Below the pieces are notes generated by a model, which was not told the DNA's origin, did not search any database, and saw only the letters and a list, made by a program, of their open reading frames with translations. The position numbers and the translations under genes were made by a program. From positions 299,823 through 363,822 of the forward strand of contig NZ_HG005140.1 in NCBI RefSeq assembly GCF_000455265.1: DNA of 64,000 nt. The letters are read 5' to 3'. Numbering within the stretch: the stretch's first letter is position 1; each line of letters opens with the position of its first letter. Below are positions 25,350 through 34,452 of the stretch, one piece after another. The DNA is from Paenibacillus antibioticophila (lineage in GTDB: Bacteria > Bacillota > Bacilli > Paenibacillales > Paenibacillaceae).

Positions 25350-25483
25350 GGGGACTGTTTAATATGCACAATGCAGTTCAATCGTGCAATGAAGCAAGGC
25401 TCGTACAGAGCAGGGAGGTCATAATTACCTGCTTGTGCGAGCCTTTCGTTTGTTACAGATAAATTCCATACTCTATTTGTGAT

Positions 25484-25896
25484 GCTACGGCTGTATCTTA
25501 TCCTTAAGCAATTTAACTTCTTCATCTCCAGGCTGCTGATCACCATAGCGTACCCGGTAATACGCCTCCAGAAGGGGCTCCATTACATCGCGGTTCGTGT
25601 ATGCCGCTGAAGTTCGTCTTCCTTTTCCATCAGTCAATGATACCTGCCTCCGAAGCTCCTGCTCCTGCTCTCTCGGCGTGAGCGAGAGTTGCTGCGATAG
25701 TCCTCTCGCTTCATCCAACTGCCGTTGTCTTCGATAGAGGTATCGGATCCGATCCCGATTGTCTCGAAGCTTATCCCAGGCCTCCCCTTGCTTGAAAAGG
25801 CGTGCGGTCCATTTGCCCGCCCATTGTCCCCGGTTCTTTCCTGCCTTCCCCCGGATGGTGAGACGAACTTCTTCATCCTCATATTCCTGCCTGGCA
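25484..25896 (-). repeat. 413-bp direct repeat, copy B
   Basis: This is the 3' end of the intact DUF4129 gene, matching copy A at 12811-13223 in the same orientation with no indels. Confidence 0.95.
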
Positions 25897-26843
25897 GGCT
25901 CTATCCCCTTGCGCAGGAAAAATTTCTTTAACGTGCGCAGCAGCCTGGACAACGTTGGACCCGCATATTTATAGATTCCATATCCAATTAGAGCAAGCAC
26001 TAGCAGGAACAACACTCCTGCAACGATATTGTAGAGAATGTCCAGCACTTGGGATAACCAGCCTGGCGGTCCCGTCTCCTCCGGCAATACCATTTCAGCA
26101 GGCGGACCCTGCGAAGAAGGCGGCTCCGGTTCATTTGCCGGCTCATCCGATGGGCGCAGCAGCCACTGCACGATTCTCCTCAATAAGCCTAACAGCAAAT
26201 TTCCCGCCCAACGCCCAGCACCAGCAGCCAGTAATAGCGCCACTACAAAAATAGATACAATCCATACGGTATTGTAGCGGCGCACTCCTTTGGGAATTGC
26301 GCTTTTCTCTGAACTAGAGGCAAGCGAACTGTAATTCAGAAATTGCCGGTTTGTGGTGAACAACAGGATGGCCAGGCTGAGAATTCCGCATACGGTCACT
26401 ATCGGTATATTTTCCGAGAGCTTCTCGAAACGCGGAAAGGATATCCCGGCTATAAAGTAGATGGTGATCCCAATCCAATACAGCTTCAACCGATTATCCC
26501 TGCTCGGAGCAGTCATGGCCTGCATAGCCAGAATACCTCCAAGAACCGCATGAAGAACAGGATTGCCGCCCGAAAAAATCACTAACCCTGCATAACCCAG
26601 ACCCAGCAAAAGTGCCGCAAGTGCCTGTTTCCATCTAACTCTGAGTCCCAGCACATACCCTCCTGCCCCAAGCAAAGAGACTACAGGGAGCAGCCAGACT
26701 GCGGGCCAAGAGTAGTATTCCGGAACCGTGTAGGTGTATATAAGGAGCGCTAAGGGCAGAAAAAATAAATTTTCTGTCAAAGCGGTTATCCAGCCCCGAA
26801 ACCATGCGGACATGCCACGACGAATACGGATAAAGTTATTCAT
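25485..26843 (-). CDS. DUF4129-domain membrane protein
   Basis: This is a 452-residue membrane protein. About six hydrophobic helices lie in the first 220 residues, followed by a Pro-rich loop (ANEPEPPSSQGPPAE), another helix (about 275-300) and a cytoplasmic C-terminal DUF4129 domain ending in DVMEPLLEAYYRVRYGDQQ. Similar proteins lie next to MoxR and DUF58 genes and are often fused to a transglutaminase domain; that domain is absent here. The biochemical role is unknown, with envelope assembly or protein maturation often suggested. ATG 26843 has GAGGTGGG just upstream; a GTG at 26861 is the alternative. The last 413 bp are duplicated at 12811-13223. Confidence 0.8.
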   Translation of the reverse strand: MNNFIRIRRGMSAWFRGWITALTENLFFLPLALLIYTYTVPEYYSWPAVWLLPVVSLLGAGGYVLGLRVRWKQALAALLLGLGYAGLVIFSGGNPVLHAVLGGILAMQAMTAPSRDNRLKLYWIGITIYFIAGISFPRFEKLSENIPIVTVCGILSLAILLFTTNRQFLNYSSLASSSEKSAIPKGVRRYNTVWIVSIFVVALLLAAGAGRWAGNLLLGLLRRIVQWLLRPSDEPANEPEPPSSQGPPAEMVLPEETGPPGWLSQVLDILYNIVAGVLFLLVLALIGYGIYKYAGPTLSRLLRTLKKFFLRKGIEPARQEYEDEEVRLTIRGKAGKNRGQWAGKWTARLFKQGEAWDKLRDNRDRIRYLYRRQRQLDEARGLSQQLSLTPREQEQELRRQVSLTDGKGRRTSAAYTNRDVMEPLLEAYYRVRYGDQQPGDEEVKLLKDKIQP

Positions 26844-26870
26844 ATCCCACCTCAGATTCACATTCGGCCA

Positions 26871-27998
26871 TTATGCGGTTCCTCCTTCATGAGCGGGAGG
26901 CGCTTCCTGCCCCGGCTTACTCGGTAATTCGGGGATATCCATCCATTCTACTCCATTTCCCAGCTGCTCCAGCTTTCTCACGACCTCCTGGAGCTTCTCG
27001 CCCCGGTGGCAGGATATAATTAAATAATCCATATCCGTAGTCCCCAGCTCCACTTCTTCTTCAAGAAGCTTCACCATTGATACAGTACGCTCCAGTATCA
27101 GGCCCGCCATCGTCTCAAGCAGCCATTCCTGCTGTCCTGCATGTCCGGACGGTCCAATTCGGACGGACTCCCGTTCTCTCCCCTGAACCCATCCGTTGCA
27201 CAGCATCCCGGTCTCAATGCCGTTCTCCAAAGCGTAAGCGGCAACAGACACCGCATAACGGATACCCAGCTCAATGCGTTCCGGCTCTAGAATGGTACGC
27301 CACATGGATTCCGCGGATTCCACGTTCAGACAGATCATCAGCCGATGATCGGCGGTGTATCCGCGTTGATGCACCTGAAGACTTCCTGTTCGAGCCGTTG
27401 CCTTCCAATTGACACTTCGAAGCGTATCTCCGGAACGAAAAGCACGCGTTCCCTGAATCAGAAAGGGATCCTCTACAATCCATCGCCGTACAGCCAGATT
27501 TCCGAGCCAGCTGTGATTCGGGAGCGGCAGCTCGGGAATGGGAAGAATCTGCGGATATACAAGCAGCTTCAAATTCAAGGTGAACTGCTTTGCTTTCGAA
27601 CTGAGACCCAGGGGATCCCCTCCAGTCATCGTTGCCGTCTCCAGCGAATAATGACCACGTCTTACGCAAGTCAGCCGATGTCTCCGGGTAATTTGTCTGT
27701 AAGATCTTAGATGAAACAGGCTGACATGATTCTGATAGATATTCCCTTCGGACACCCCCAAGTTGTCCTGCTCTCCGAATCGAAGAGCCACAGGCATGCT
27801 GGACTCCAAACGAAGCCAGGGCAGCGGCAGCAGCTTGGCATTGGAGATGACCTCCACCATATCCAGGGATTCATGCTCAAATATTCTCTGCTTAGAAAAA
27901 GTACGGGAATAAGCAATTCCTTTCAGCCCCCACTGGTCATAAACCAAGATCAGAAGGCCTGAAATTAGCAGAATGCTGATGATCATCCAGGTAAGCAT
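26871..27998 (-). CDS. DUF58-domain protein
   Basis: This 375-residue protein has an N-terminal helix (about 2-18) and a DUF58 core with the signature GTRAFRSGDTLRSVNWKATA (about 183-202). A vWA-like region follows (LMICLNVESAESMW). DUF58 proteins are encoded beside MoxR ATPases and are thought to work as their partner. The gene begins 4 bases after the MoxR stop with an AGGTGG ribosome binding site. The order MoxR-DUF58-DUF4129 is the widespread arrangement. Function is unresolved. Confidence 0.85.
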   Translation of the reverse strand: MLTWMIISILLISGLLILVYDQWGLKGIAYSRTFSKQRIFEHESLDMVEVISNAKLLPLPWLRLESSMPVALRFGEQDNLGVSEGNIYQNHVSLFHLRSYRQITRRHRLTCVRRGHYSLETATMTGGDPLGLSSKAKQFTLNLKLLVYPQILPIPELPLPNHSWLGNLAVRRWIVEDPFLIQGTRAFRSGDTLRSVNWKATARTGSLQVHQRGYTADHRLMICLNVESAESMWRTILEPERIELGIRYAVSVAAYALENGIETGMLCNGWVQGRERESVRIGPSGHAGQQEWLLETMAGLILERTVSMVKLLEEEVELGTTDMDYLIISCHRGEKLQEVVRKLEQLGNGVEWMDIPELPSKPGQEAPPAHEGGTA

Positions 27999-28001
27999 GG
28001 A

Positions 28002-28973
28002 TCAGTCCACCTGCTTCCCCTTTGCATTCTCCTCCGCAGGTACCGTTACTTCGTTTAAGATCTGACGAATGATACCGGCTTCTCTGGATTCCCCCAGATT
28101 GAGGCCTTGCCGCAGCAATAGACGATGGGCCAGCACCGGAACAGCAATAGCTTTAATATCCTCCGGTACAACATAGTCTCTGCCCTGAACGAACGCATAG
28201 CCTTTGGCGGCACGCAGAAGGGCACCGCTCGCACGAGGGCTTGCCCCCAGACGCACCTCCGGATGCTTGCGGGTCGCTTCGGTAAGAGCCACGATATAAC
28301 CTAACAGATCCCGGGTCACATGAACCTCCGAGGCTCTCTGCTGAGCTTCCGAAATCTCCTTGGCGGAGGCTGCAGGAGTCAATTCCAGCAGCGGATTATG
28401 ACTGCTATAACGCTCTAAAATATCAATGCCTTCCTGATGGCTCGGATACCCCATTGTGATCCGCATCAGGAATCGGTCCAGCTGAGCTTCCGGCAAGGGA
28501 AAGGTTCCCTGATTATCAATCGGATTCTGAGTCGCCATGACAAAAAATGTGCCTGCAAGCTCATGGGTTATGCCATCAATAGTAACCTGACGCTCCTCCA
28601 TGCATTCAAGCAGACTGGACTGTGTTCGCGGGGTTGCCCGGTTGATCTCGTCTGCAAGCAGGACCTCTGTGAACAGGGGGCCGGGACGAAATTCAAACTC
28701 TCCTGATTTTTGATTGTAGAAATTAATTCCGCTCAAATCAGAGGGCAGCAGGTCCGGGGTGAACTGAATACGCCGGAATGACCCGTCCATTGAACGAGCA
28801 AGCGCTTTCGCAAGCAGCGTCTTGCCTGTACCAGGCACATCCTCAAGCAGCACATGTCCATTACCCAGCAAGGCCGCCAACAGCAGGTCGATCACCTCTT
28901 CTTTGCCTACGATCACTTGAGCGATATTAGTGCGAATTCGTCTTGCCATATCCATAGCATCCTGCATCTTCAT
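28002..28973 (-). CDS. MoxR-family AAA+ ATPase
   Basis: This is a roughly 323-residue AAA+ ATPase. Walker A is DVPGTGKTLLAKALAR (about 43-58), Walker B is LLADEINRATPRTQ (about 108-121), and sensor 1 is in FFVMATQNPIDNQGTFPLPE. The C-terminal lid domain has GASPRASGALLRAAKGYA. MoxR proteins are chaperone-like ATPases that help assemble or activate partner complexes, usually with vWA/DUF58 proteins. The first gene of the three-gene cluster. ATG 28973 is used here; a GTG at 28985 is in frame, and the ribosome binding site AAGGCGG is weak for either. Confidence 0.9.
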   Translation of the reverse strand: MKMQDAMDMARRIRTNIAQVIVGKEEVIDLLLAALLGNGHVLLEDVPGTGKTLLAKALARSMDGSFRRIQFTPDLLPSDLSGINFYNQKSGEFEFRPGPLFTEVLLADEINRATPRTQSSLLECMEERQVTIDGITHELAGTFFVMATQNPIDNQGTFPLPEAQLDRFLMRITMGYPSHQEGIDILERYSSHNPLLELTPAASAKEISEAQQRASEVHVTRDLLGYIVALTEATRKHPEVRLGASPRASGALLRAAKGYAFVQGRDYVVPEDIKAIAVPVLAHRLLLRQGLNLGESREAGIIRQILNEVTVPAEENAKGKQVD

Positions 28974-29010
28974 GTAGACTGGCACCGCCTTTATGTAATT
29001 TTGGTCTATC

Positions 29011-29241
29011 TATATAAGTTGAACTATTGAATTTTACGTTTTGAGGGCAACGTGTGAGGTGTGCTTATGATCGCTGTTGTTCGCGGATTTCTCTAATTTA
29101 ACGAAGATATCATAAGGTAGAAATCCACTCACAAAGGCGAACGCTTACGCTTTATGCTTTCGAAGCAGCTTTCTTACAGAAAGCTTTTAACACTTCACTC
29201 TTATGCCCTTTCTACGTAGTTTATATAGTTCAACTTAAATA
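29011..29241. repeat. MITE-like element, family A copy 1
   Basis: A 231-bp non-coding element with imperfect terminal inverted repeats: TATATAAGTTGAACTAT at the left and ATAGTTCAACTTAAATA at the right. The interior shares long identical stretches with the copy at 41733 (such as AAATCCACTCACAAAGGCGA). No protein is encoded. I saw no clear target duplication for this copy. Confidence 0.7.
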
Positions 29242-29298
29242 TCCTAGTTCTATATTAATCATATCAAAAAAGTAGAGGTGGACCCAAACGCATTACTA

Positions 29299-29567
29299 TA
29301 TATGCTATTGAATTTTACGTTTTGAGGGTACATGTGAAATATGAGGCCCCCCCTTTTTACCTTAACACTATGCCCTTGCTACTTATTTCTCCATCCCCTT
29401 TCTGCACGAGTGATGTGCATACCGACCACATGCTTAGAGCTGCGCTCCGCCTCATGCGAGGAAACAGGTGTGCAAAAGCAGTTATTTTGCTAGCGCGGGA
29501 GTTCATGTGGGGAAACAAGTGCGCAAAAGCATTCTTACTACGCAGTTTATATAGTTCAACTCATATA
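29299..29567. mobile_element. MITE-like element, family A copy 2, with 9-bp target duplication
   Basis: The ends TATATGCTATTGAATTTTACG and TATATAGTTCAACTCATATA match the family A termini, with about 7 bases lost near the left end. The sequence GCATTACTA occurs directly on both sides (29290-29298 and 29568-29576), as expected of a 9-bp target-site duplication. The interior differs from copy 1 and contains a direct repeat of about 25 bases (GGAAACAGGTGTGCAAAAGC-like). There is no transposase. Together with copy 1 it fills the 28974-29661 gap, in which I see no gene. Confidence 0.75.
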
Positions 29568-29574
29568 GCATTAC

Positions 29575-29620
29575 TAAAAAAGAGCCGAGCAGGGTGCCGT
29601 GGCTTCCCTGTCTCGACTCT
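29575..29620 (-). terminator. Rho-independent terminator of module 2
   Basis: On the minus strand a stem of about 14 bp (AGAGTCGAGACAGGG / CCCTGCTCGGCTCT, with G-U/mismatch) is followed by TTTTTT. It lies 42 bases after the GH130 stop. Confidence 0.85.
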
Positions 29621-29661
29621 TCCTTTCGTGTTTCATTTGCTGGTCATTGCATTGTGAGAGT

Positions 29662-30705
29662 CTATAGCAACGTACTAAAGATATCCTCCAGCGGAATATC
29701 CGCGAACGCCATCACTTCATCTGCCGCTCCATAGTACATACGGACGGTATCTCCGTTCACCAATGCCCCGCAAGAGAACACAACGCCGCCGAAAAATCCC
29801 TTCACCTCATAATCCGCCTCCGGTTCCAAGAATGGACGGGACGAACGGGCGAGCACGATTCCCGGATCGTTCGGATCGAGCAATGCAGCTCCCATACAAT
29901 AACGATGCTTGGAGTCTGCTCCATGATACAGCACCAGCCAGCCGCGTTCTGTCCGGATTGGGACTGCGCCGCCGCCCATCCGGGCTGAATCCCAGCCCTG
30001 CTCGCCCAGTCCCATCAAGAAGCGATGGTTCCCCCAATGAATCAGATCCGGCGATTCTGCGATCCATATCTCGGGGGCCCCGAACGACTTCGGCACGGGA
30101 CGGTGCATGGCAACATACTTGCCGTTAATCCGCTCGGGAAACAACATGACATCCTTGTTCTCAGGCGCCAGCATCATGCCGTGCTTTTTGAAGCTGCGAA
30201 AATCCTTCGTCTCGGCCAACCCTGCGCCCACGCCCCGGCTGGAGGCCGAGCTGTACGTGATATAATACGTATCTCCGATCTGGGTTACCCGGGGATCTTC
30301 GATCCCCCAGGCTTCCAGCTCATGCTCCGGGAACAGCGCCGGCTCGCGCTCAATCTCGAAGTGCACGCCATCCCTGCTTCGCGCTACCCGAAGATGGGAT
30401 ATCGAGGTCAGCATCACCGTTTGCCCGTTTACCGCCACAAACCGGGAATCCGAGAAATCATAACGGGAATCCGATTTGTCGTAATGGTGCACGACCACCT
30501 TGCCATCTGCATCCAGCAAAGGAACAAGCACCTCGTCCTCCCTCTCTGAAACCGGCGCCTCAGCTACACGCAGCAACAGGATGGTGTCCTCCCCAACCTT
30601 TGCAACACCGGCATTAAACGCACCCAACACTTTAAAATCGGGCCGTGAAGGAGCTACATCTTCGGTCCGGATCACCGGGTTTTTCTCACAGCGATATACG
30701 TTCAT
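29662..30705 (-). CDS. GH130 beta-mannoside phosphorylase or mannosidase (module 2)
   Basis: This is a 347-residue five-bladed propeller enzyme of GH130. The general-acid Asp is in WGIEDPRVTQIGDTYYITY (about 134-152). FPERINGKYVAMHRP supplies the Arg/His residues that bind phosphate in phosphorylases, and ESPDLIHWGNHRFLM follows. Family members split beta-mannosides with phosphate to give mannose 1-phosphate; the sequence around KVLGAFNAGV resembles the group acting on beta-1,2-mannosides, but this is by memory only. No signal peptide. The ATG at 30705 has GGAGAG ten bases upstream; a TTG at 30723 is less likely. The last gene of module 2. Confidence 0.85.
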   Translation of the reverse strand: MNVYRCEKNPVIRTEDVAPSRPDFKVLGAFNAGVAKVGEDTILLLRVAEAPVSEREDEVLVPLLDADGKVVVHHYDKSDSRYDFSDSRFVAVNGQTVMLTSISHLRVARSRDGVHFEIEREPALFPEHELEAWGIEDPRVTQIGDTYYITYSSASSRGVGAGLAETKDFRSFKKHGMMLAPENKDVMLFPERINGKYVAMHRPVPKSFGAPEIWIAESPDLIHWGNHRFLMGLGEQGWDSARMGGGAVPIRTERGWLVLYHGADSKHRYCMGAALLDPNDPGIVLARSSRPFLEPEADYEVKGFFGGVVFSCGALVNGDTVRMYYGAADEVMAFADIPLEDIFSTLL

Positions 30706-30736
30706 TTTTCCAAATCTCTCCAATCCTTTGCTTATG

Positions 30737-32290
30737 CTACTTGCCGGCAGTTATCGCATCGATTTGAGCCTGAATTTCATCAATGACCTTCTGGCCGCCA
30801 ACACTCATAATCTTGCTATCCAATTGCTCCTTGCCTTTATCGGCAGGCAGCAACCCTTGTGCAAGCGGTAAAAATAAGGAATCATGGAACGGCGTGATCT
30901 TGGCGTACTCGGTCTTGACCTTCTCTGCATCAAATGTAAAGCCGGCGGTCGGACTCAAGGTGAAATTAGCCGGGTCGGTAGAGAAGTCGAACCACTTCTT
31001 GTCATCCTCTGTCATCGTATCCGGCGTACGGTTCAGTGTCGGGCGCCAGGTCAGCGTATACCCCGGGAAGGAGTAATTCGAGAGCACTTTATAACTGCTG
31101 TCGCCGATGGCCTCCCAATCTTTACCCGGAATGCCGTATTCCATCAAGTCATGGTTCTCCTTGATCGACAGCCAGTTGGACACGTCCATCGCCAATTCAG
31201 CGTGCTTGGACGATGCAGGAATGCAAAGGAAGTTCCACTGCTGGAATGCTGTATATGGCTTGGCCTGATCTCCGTTTGGAATGAAAACCTCCAGCTTGTC
31301 GCTGCCATCCTTGAGCATTTCACTATATTTCAATCCTTCAACCCCGTCGGCTGCGTAGTAAGTGGCAGCATATTTTCCTTGTTTGAATAACGTCTCTGCA
31401 TTTTGTTCTTGAGCGATATTTTTAGATAGAATGCCGTCTTTGTAGTACTTCGTCACCCGTTCAAAAGCATCCGCAATCATCGGGCTCTCCCACTGGCCGA
31501 CGACCTTCTTGTCCTTGACGGAATAGGCAAACATGTTGACCCCGATCTCCAGCACTTCGTCCAGTGCCATATTTGCCGATTCACTCAGGATGAACGGCAG
31601 CTTATCGGCCTTGATCCCATTAATAACAAACGGTCTGATATCCGTCTCCTGCTCCTTGACGGTGTACAGGAACTTCTCCAAATCCTCCAGCGTCTTGATC
31701 TCGGGCAACCCGTACTTCTCGCGCAAATCCTTGCGGATCAGCAAGCCGTATACCGGTCCTTGAGTCGTGCCGAGCGGAATGCCCATAATCTTGCCGTTAA
31801 ATTTGTTATATTCCCACATTTCCTCCGGGATCGACGACTTCAGCTCCTGGCGCTCCGCTACCATCGCATCAAGCTCCAGAATGGAATTGCTCGCGATCAT
31901 CTGGTTCATGGACAGCCACGGCGCATCCAGATACATATCGAATTCTTCGCCCGCGGACATTTTAACTGCTACTGAGTTGCCGTAATCGGACCACGGCAGG
32001 AAATTGATGTTTAGCTGCGCCCCGATGTTATCATTTTTCAGCTTCTCATTCACCGCTTGCAATACTTCATCGAATCCTACCGGCTTATCGCCGGGAAAAT
32101 AAGCCTTCAATGTGACCGTTTCTTTAGGCTTTGATGCCACGTTTTCGGCAGCATTTCCCCCATTGTCGCCATTGCTCTGTCCGGCGTCTCCTGTCTTGCC
32201 GTTGCCGCTATTGCCGCCGCAGCCTGCCAGCAGTAATGACAATGCCAGAACCAAAGATAGAGCCATCCCCATAAACTTGTTTGATTTCAT
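30737..32290 (-). CDS. Sugar-binding lipoprotein, LplA type (module 2)
   Basis: This is a 517-residue lipoprotein. The signal peptide ends in the lipobox LLLAGC (Cys about 24), followed by a Gly/Asn-rich linker. The body is a large family 1 solute-binding domain with the DUF3502-like C-terminus that ends in EIQAQIDAITAGK. It should present a manno-oligosaccharide to the permeases encoded just upstream. AAAGGGAGG precedes the ATG. Unlike modules 1 and 3, the binding-protein gene here follows the permease genes. Confidence 0.88.
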   Translation of the reverse strand: MKSNKFMGMALSLVLALSLLLAGCGGNSGNGKTGDAGQSNGDNGGNAAENVASKPKETVTLKAYFPGDKPVGFDEVLQAVNEKLKNDNIGAQLNINFLPWSDYGNSVAVKMSAGEEFDMYLDAPWLSMNQMIASNSILELDAMVAERQELKSSIPEEMWEYNKFNGKIMGIPLGTTQGPVYGLLIRKDLREKYGLPEIKTLEDLEKFLYTVKEQETDIRPFVINGIKADKLPFILSESANMALDEVLEIGVNMFAYSVKDKKVVGQWESPMIADAFERVTKYYKDGILSKNIAQEQNAETLFKQGKYAATYYAADGVEGLKYSEMLKDGSDKLEVFIPNGDQAKPYTAFQQWNFLCIPASSKHAELAMDVSNWLSIKENHDLMEYGIPGKDWEAIGDSSYKVLSNYSFPGYTLTWRPTLNRTPDTMTEDDKKWFDFSTDPANFTLSPTAGFTFDAEKVKTEYAKITPFHDSLFLPLAQGLLPADKGKEQLDSKIMSVGGQKVIDEIQAQIDAITAGK

Positions 32291-32365
32291 TCTTATAACC
32301 TCCCTTTCATGTATAAATGCATCTATGCTTAACCGGAGGGTTCCGGCTAATGCCTGAATCCTTGC

Positions 32366-33250
32366 CTATCCTTTTACGGCACCAACAGTAAGTCCTTTGA
32401 CAAAATACTTCTGGAGCATCGGATAGAGCAAAATAATCGGTCCGATCGTCAATACGGTCGTTGCCATCCGCACCCCATAGGTCGGCGGAGTAACCGAGAT
32501 GGCTGCGCCAGAAGGAATGAGATTCTTGGCAGCCTCCATGTTGGAGACCATTCTGCGCAGGATCAACTGTAAGGGGTACAGCTTCTCGTTGTCTATAAAC
32601 ATCAACCCCATAAACCAGTCATTCCAGTAATTCAGCGCATAGAACAGACCGACGGAAGCCAAAATCGGCTTAGAGATTGGAATCATAATCTGAAAGAAGA
32701 TCCTCATCTCGTTAGCCCCGTCAATCCGCGCCGCCTCTTCCAGCTCCTCCGGAATGGTGCGGAAGAAGCTGACCAGCAAGAAGACGAGAAACGGCTGGCA
32801 CAACATCGTCAGAATCAGCACCCAGATAGAGTTTTGCAGATCTAGCCATTGACTGACTACGATATAAAACGGAATGATCCCGCCCGAGAAAAGCATCGGC
32901 AAGTAACAGAACAGCAAAAATGGCGTTTGCAGCACATTCCGTTTATTAGCCAGAGAGTAGGCCAGCATCGCAGAGATGCATAGTGCGCCCAAGGTGCCTA
33001 CGAGCGTAACAAACACGGTGACCATGTATCCGTTATACAATACGTCGGATTGAAGTACGGCTTCATAAGCGGCGAGCGATAGTTTTTCAGGAAATAAAGT
33101 ATAGCCGTGTGCGATCAGTTCTCCTTCATCCGTAAACGAACCTATGACCATCAGCAGGAACGGAAACAGGCAGAATAAGGTGAACAGGATCAGGAATATA
33201 TAAGCGGTGCCCGTAAAAGCGCGGTCCGAAGCACTCTGTTTCTGTCTCAT
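32366..33250 (-). CDS. Sugar ABC transporter permease, LplC type (module 2)
   Basis: This 294-residue permease has six helices, an EAA loop at ELEEAARIDGANEMRIFFQI and the family-typical end GLTVGAVKG. It starts 9 bases after the stop of its partner with an AGGAGG ribosome binding site. It forms the module 2 importer with the LplB-type permease and the lipoprotein that follows. Confidence 0.9.
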   Translation of the reverse strand: MRQKQSASDRAFTGTAYIFLILFTLFCLFPFLLMVIGSFTDEGELIAHGYTLFPEKLSLAAYEAVLQSDVLYNGYMVTVFVTLVGTLGALCISAMLAYSLANKRNVLQTPFLLFCYLPMLFSGGIIPFYIVVSQWLDLQNSIWVLILTMLCQPFLVFLLVSFFRTIPEELEEAARIDGANEMRIFFQIMIPISKPILASVGLFYALNYWNDWFMGLMFIDNEKLYPLQLILRRMVSNMEAAKNLIPSGAAISVTPPTYGVRMATTVLTIGPIILLYPMLQKYFVKGLTVGAVKG

Positions 33251-33259
33251 GATTACCTC

Positions 33260-34198
33260 CTAGAATAAAGCTGATTCTTTGGATACTCGGCGGGTCACCC
33301 AATTGGCAGCCAGCACGAACAGCAGCCCCATTACTGACTGGAACAACCCAACGGCGGAAGACATTCCGAAATCGTGTAACTGCCGCATTGAGCGGAACAC
33401 AAAGGTATCGATGACATCGGTTGTCGGATACAGAAGAGAATTGTCCCCGATAATCGCATAGATCATCGCAAAATCGCCATTGAAGATTTTGCCCACAGAC
33501 AGCAAGGTCATAATCATGATGGTCGGAACGAGCAGAGGGAGCGTGATCCGCAGCATAATTTGCAGCTTGGATGCCCCGTCGATCCGGGCCGCCTCATACA
33601 TATCTTCCGGGATACCGGTAATGGCGGCAAGGAAGATGATAGACAAATATCCTGCCCCCTGCCAGACTCGGATCACCGTCAAAATAGCTGGCCATAGCTT
33701 CGCTTCAAACATCCAGTTAACCGGCTCCATTCCCAGCCCCTGCAGCCACGCGTTAATCATGGGTTCTTCCCCGCCGAACAGCGATTGGACGATCATGCCG
33801 ACTACGATCCAGGACATGAAATAAGGAAGAAAAATGAGCGATTGGGAGATCCGCTTGAAATACTTGTTTCGGATCTCATTGAACATGAGCGCAATCAATA
33901 CCGCCGTAATGGTCGTAAATACAATAAACAGCAGATTTAGACCGAGCGTGTTGCGCAGGACGATCCAGAAATCGTCAGACGTAAAGAAATAGTCGAAATT
34001 TTTAAAGCCAACCCATTCGCTTCCTGTAATTCCTTTGGAAAAGTTGTAATCCTTGAACGCAATCGTAATCCCATAAATCGGGAGGTAACTGAAGATCAAG
34101 AAAAACAGTAAACCCGGTACGGCCATTACATATAGAAAAGGATTATTTGCGATTTGTCTCAGCTTCGATCCTCTCCTGGCCTTTCGTTCAGCTTGCAT
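33260..34198 (-). CDS. Sugar ABC transporter permease, LplB type (module 2)
   Basis: This is a 312-residue permease with first helix FLYVMAVPGLLFFLIFSYLP and EAA loop MYEAARIDGASKLQIMLRI. It ends RVSKESALF, the usual LplB terminus. The first gene of module 2, reading away from the membrane AraC regulator at 34453, with AAGGAGG before the ATG. The 254-base divergent gap should hold the promoters for both. Confidence 0.9.
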   Translation of the reverse strand: MQAERKARRGSKLRQIANNPFLYVMAVPGLLFFLIFSYLPIYGITIAFKDYNFSKGITGSEWVGFKNFDYFFTSDDFWIVLRNTLGLNLLFIVFTTITAVLIALMFNEIRNKYFKRISQSLIFLPYFMSWIVVGMIVQSLFGGEEPMINAWLQGLGMEPVNWMFEAKLWPAILTVIRVWQGAGYLSIIFLAAITGIPEDMYEAARIDGASKLQIMLRITLPLLVPTIMIMTLLSVGKIFNGDFAMIYAIIGDNSLLYPTTDVIDTFVFRSMRQLHDFGMSSAVGLFQSVMGLLFVLAANWVTRRVSKESALF

Positions 34199-34402
34199 GG
34201 TTGTTCAACCTCCTTGTGTCAAGTTGCCTCTAGAGGGGAGGCGTGCGTAAAGCACAGGCTCCCGATGACGCAACCATATCAAGCCCGGGGAAACCCGGCA
34301 ATTCCGGCATGCTTCACCCTTTCCTATAAACGCGGATTTCTGCCTTCCCAAAAACAACACGATCCCGGAAATGAACGATTTCTCTGATGAAATCATCCTG
34401 TA

Positions 34403-34411
34403 TGCTACAAT
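34403..34411 (+). promoter_or_regulatory. Extended -10 promoter candidate for the membrane AraC regulator
   Basis: TGCTACAAT fits the extended -10 pattern (TGnTATAAT) and lies about 40 bases before the ATG at 34453. No good -35 is visible. Confidence 0.35.
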
Positions 34412-34452
34412 AATGTGGCTATAGATCTATCAAGTGCAGGGGGTTCCTGTAG

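Larger units (their letters stand above)
13224..25483. mobile_element. Putative genomic island between direct repeats
   Basis: The DNA between the two 413-bp repeats carries the ribosyl-compound operon plus a gene fragment at one end and transposase debris at the other. Lines I sampled inside it have 50-70% G+C (for example 19921-19980 and 15001-15060), against roughly 45% in a sampled flanking line, which fits foreign origin. Removing one repeat plus the island restores an unbroken DUF4129 gene next to mannan module 1. No integrase is visible; a Campbell-type single crossover of a circle carrying part of the DUF4129 gene would give this structure. Boundaries follow from the repeats; the mechanism is inferred. 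Confidence 0.6.
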
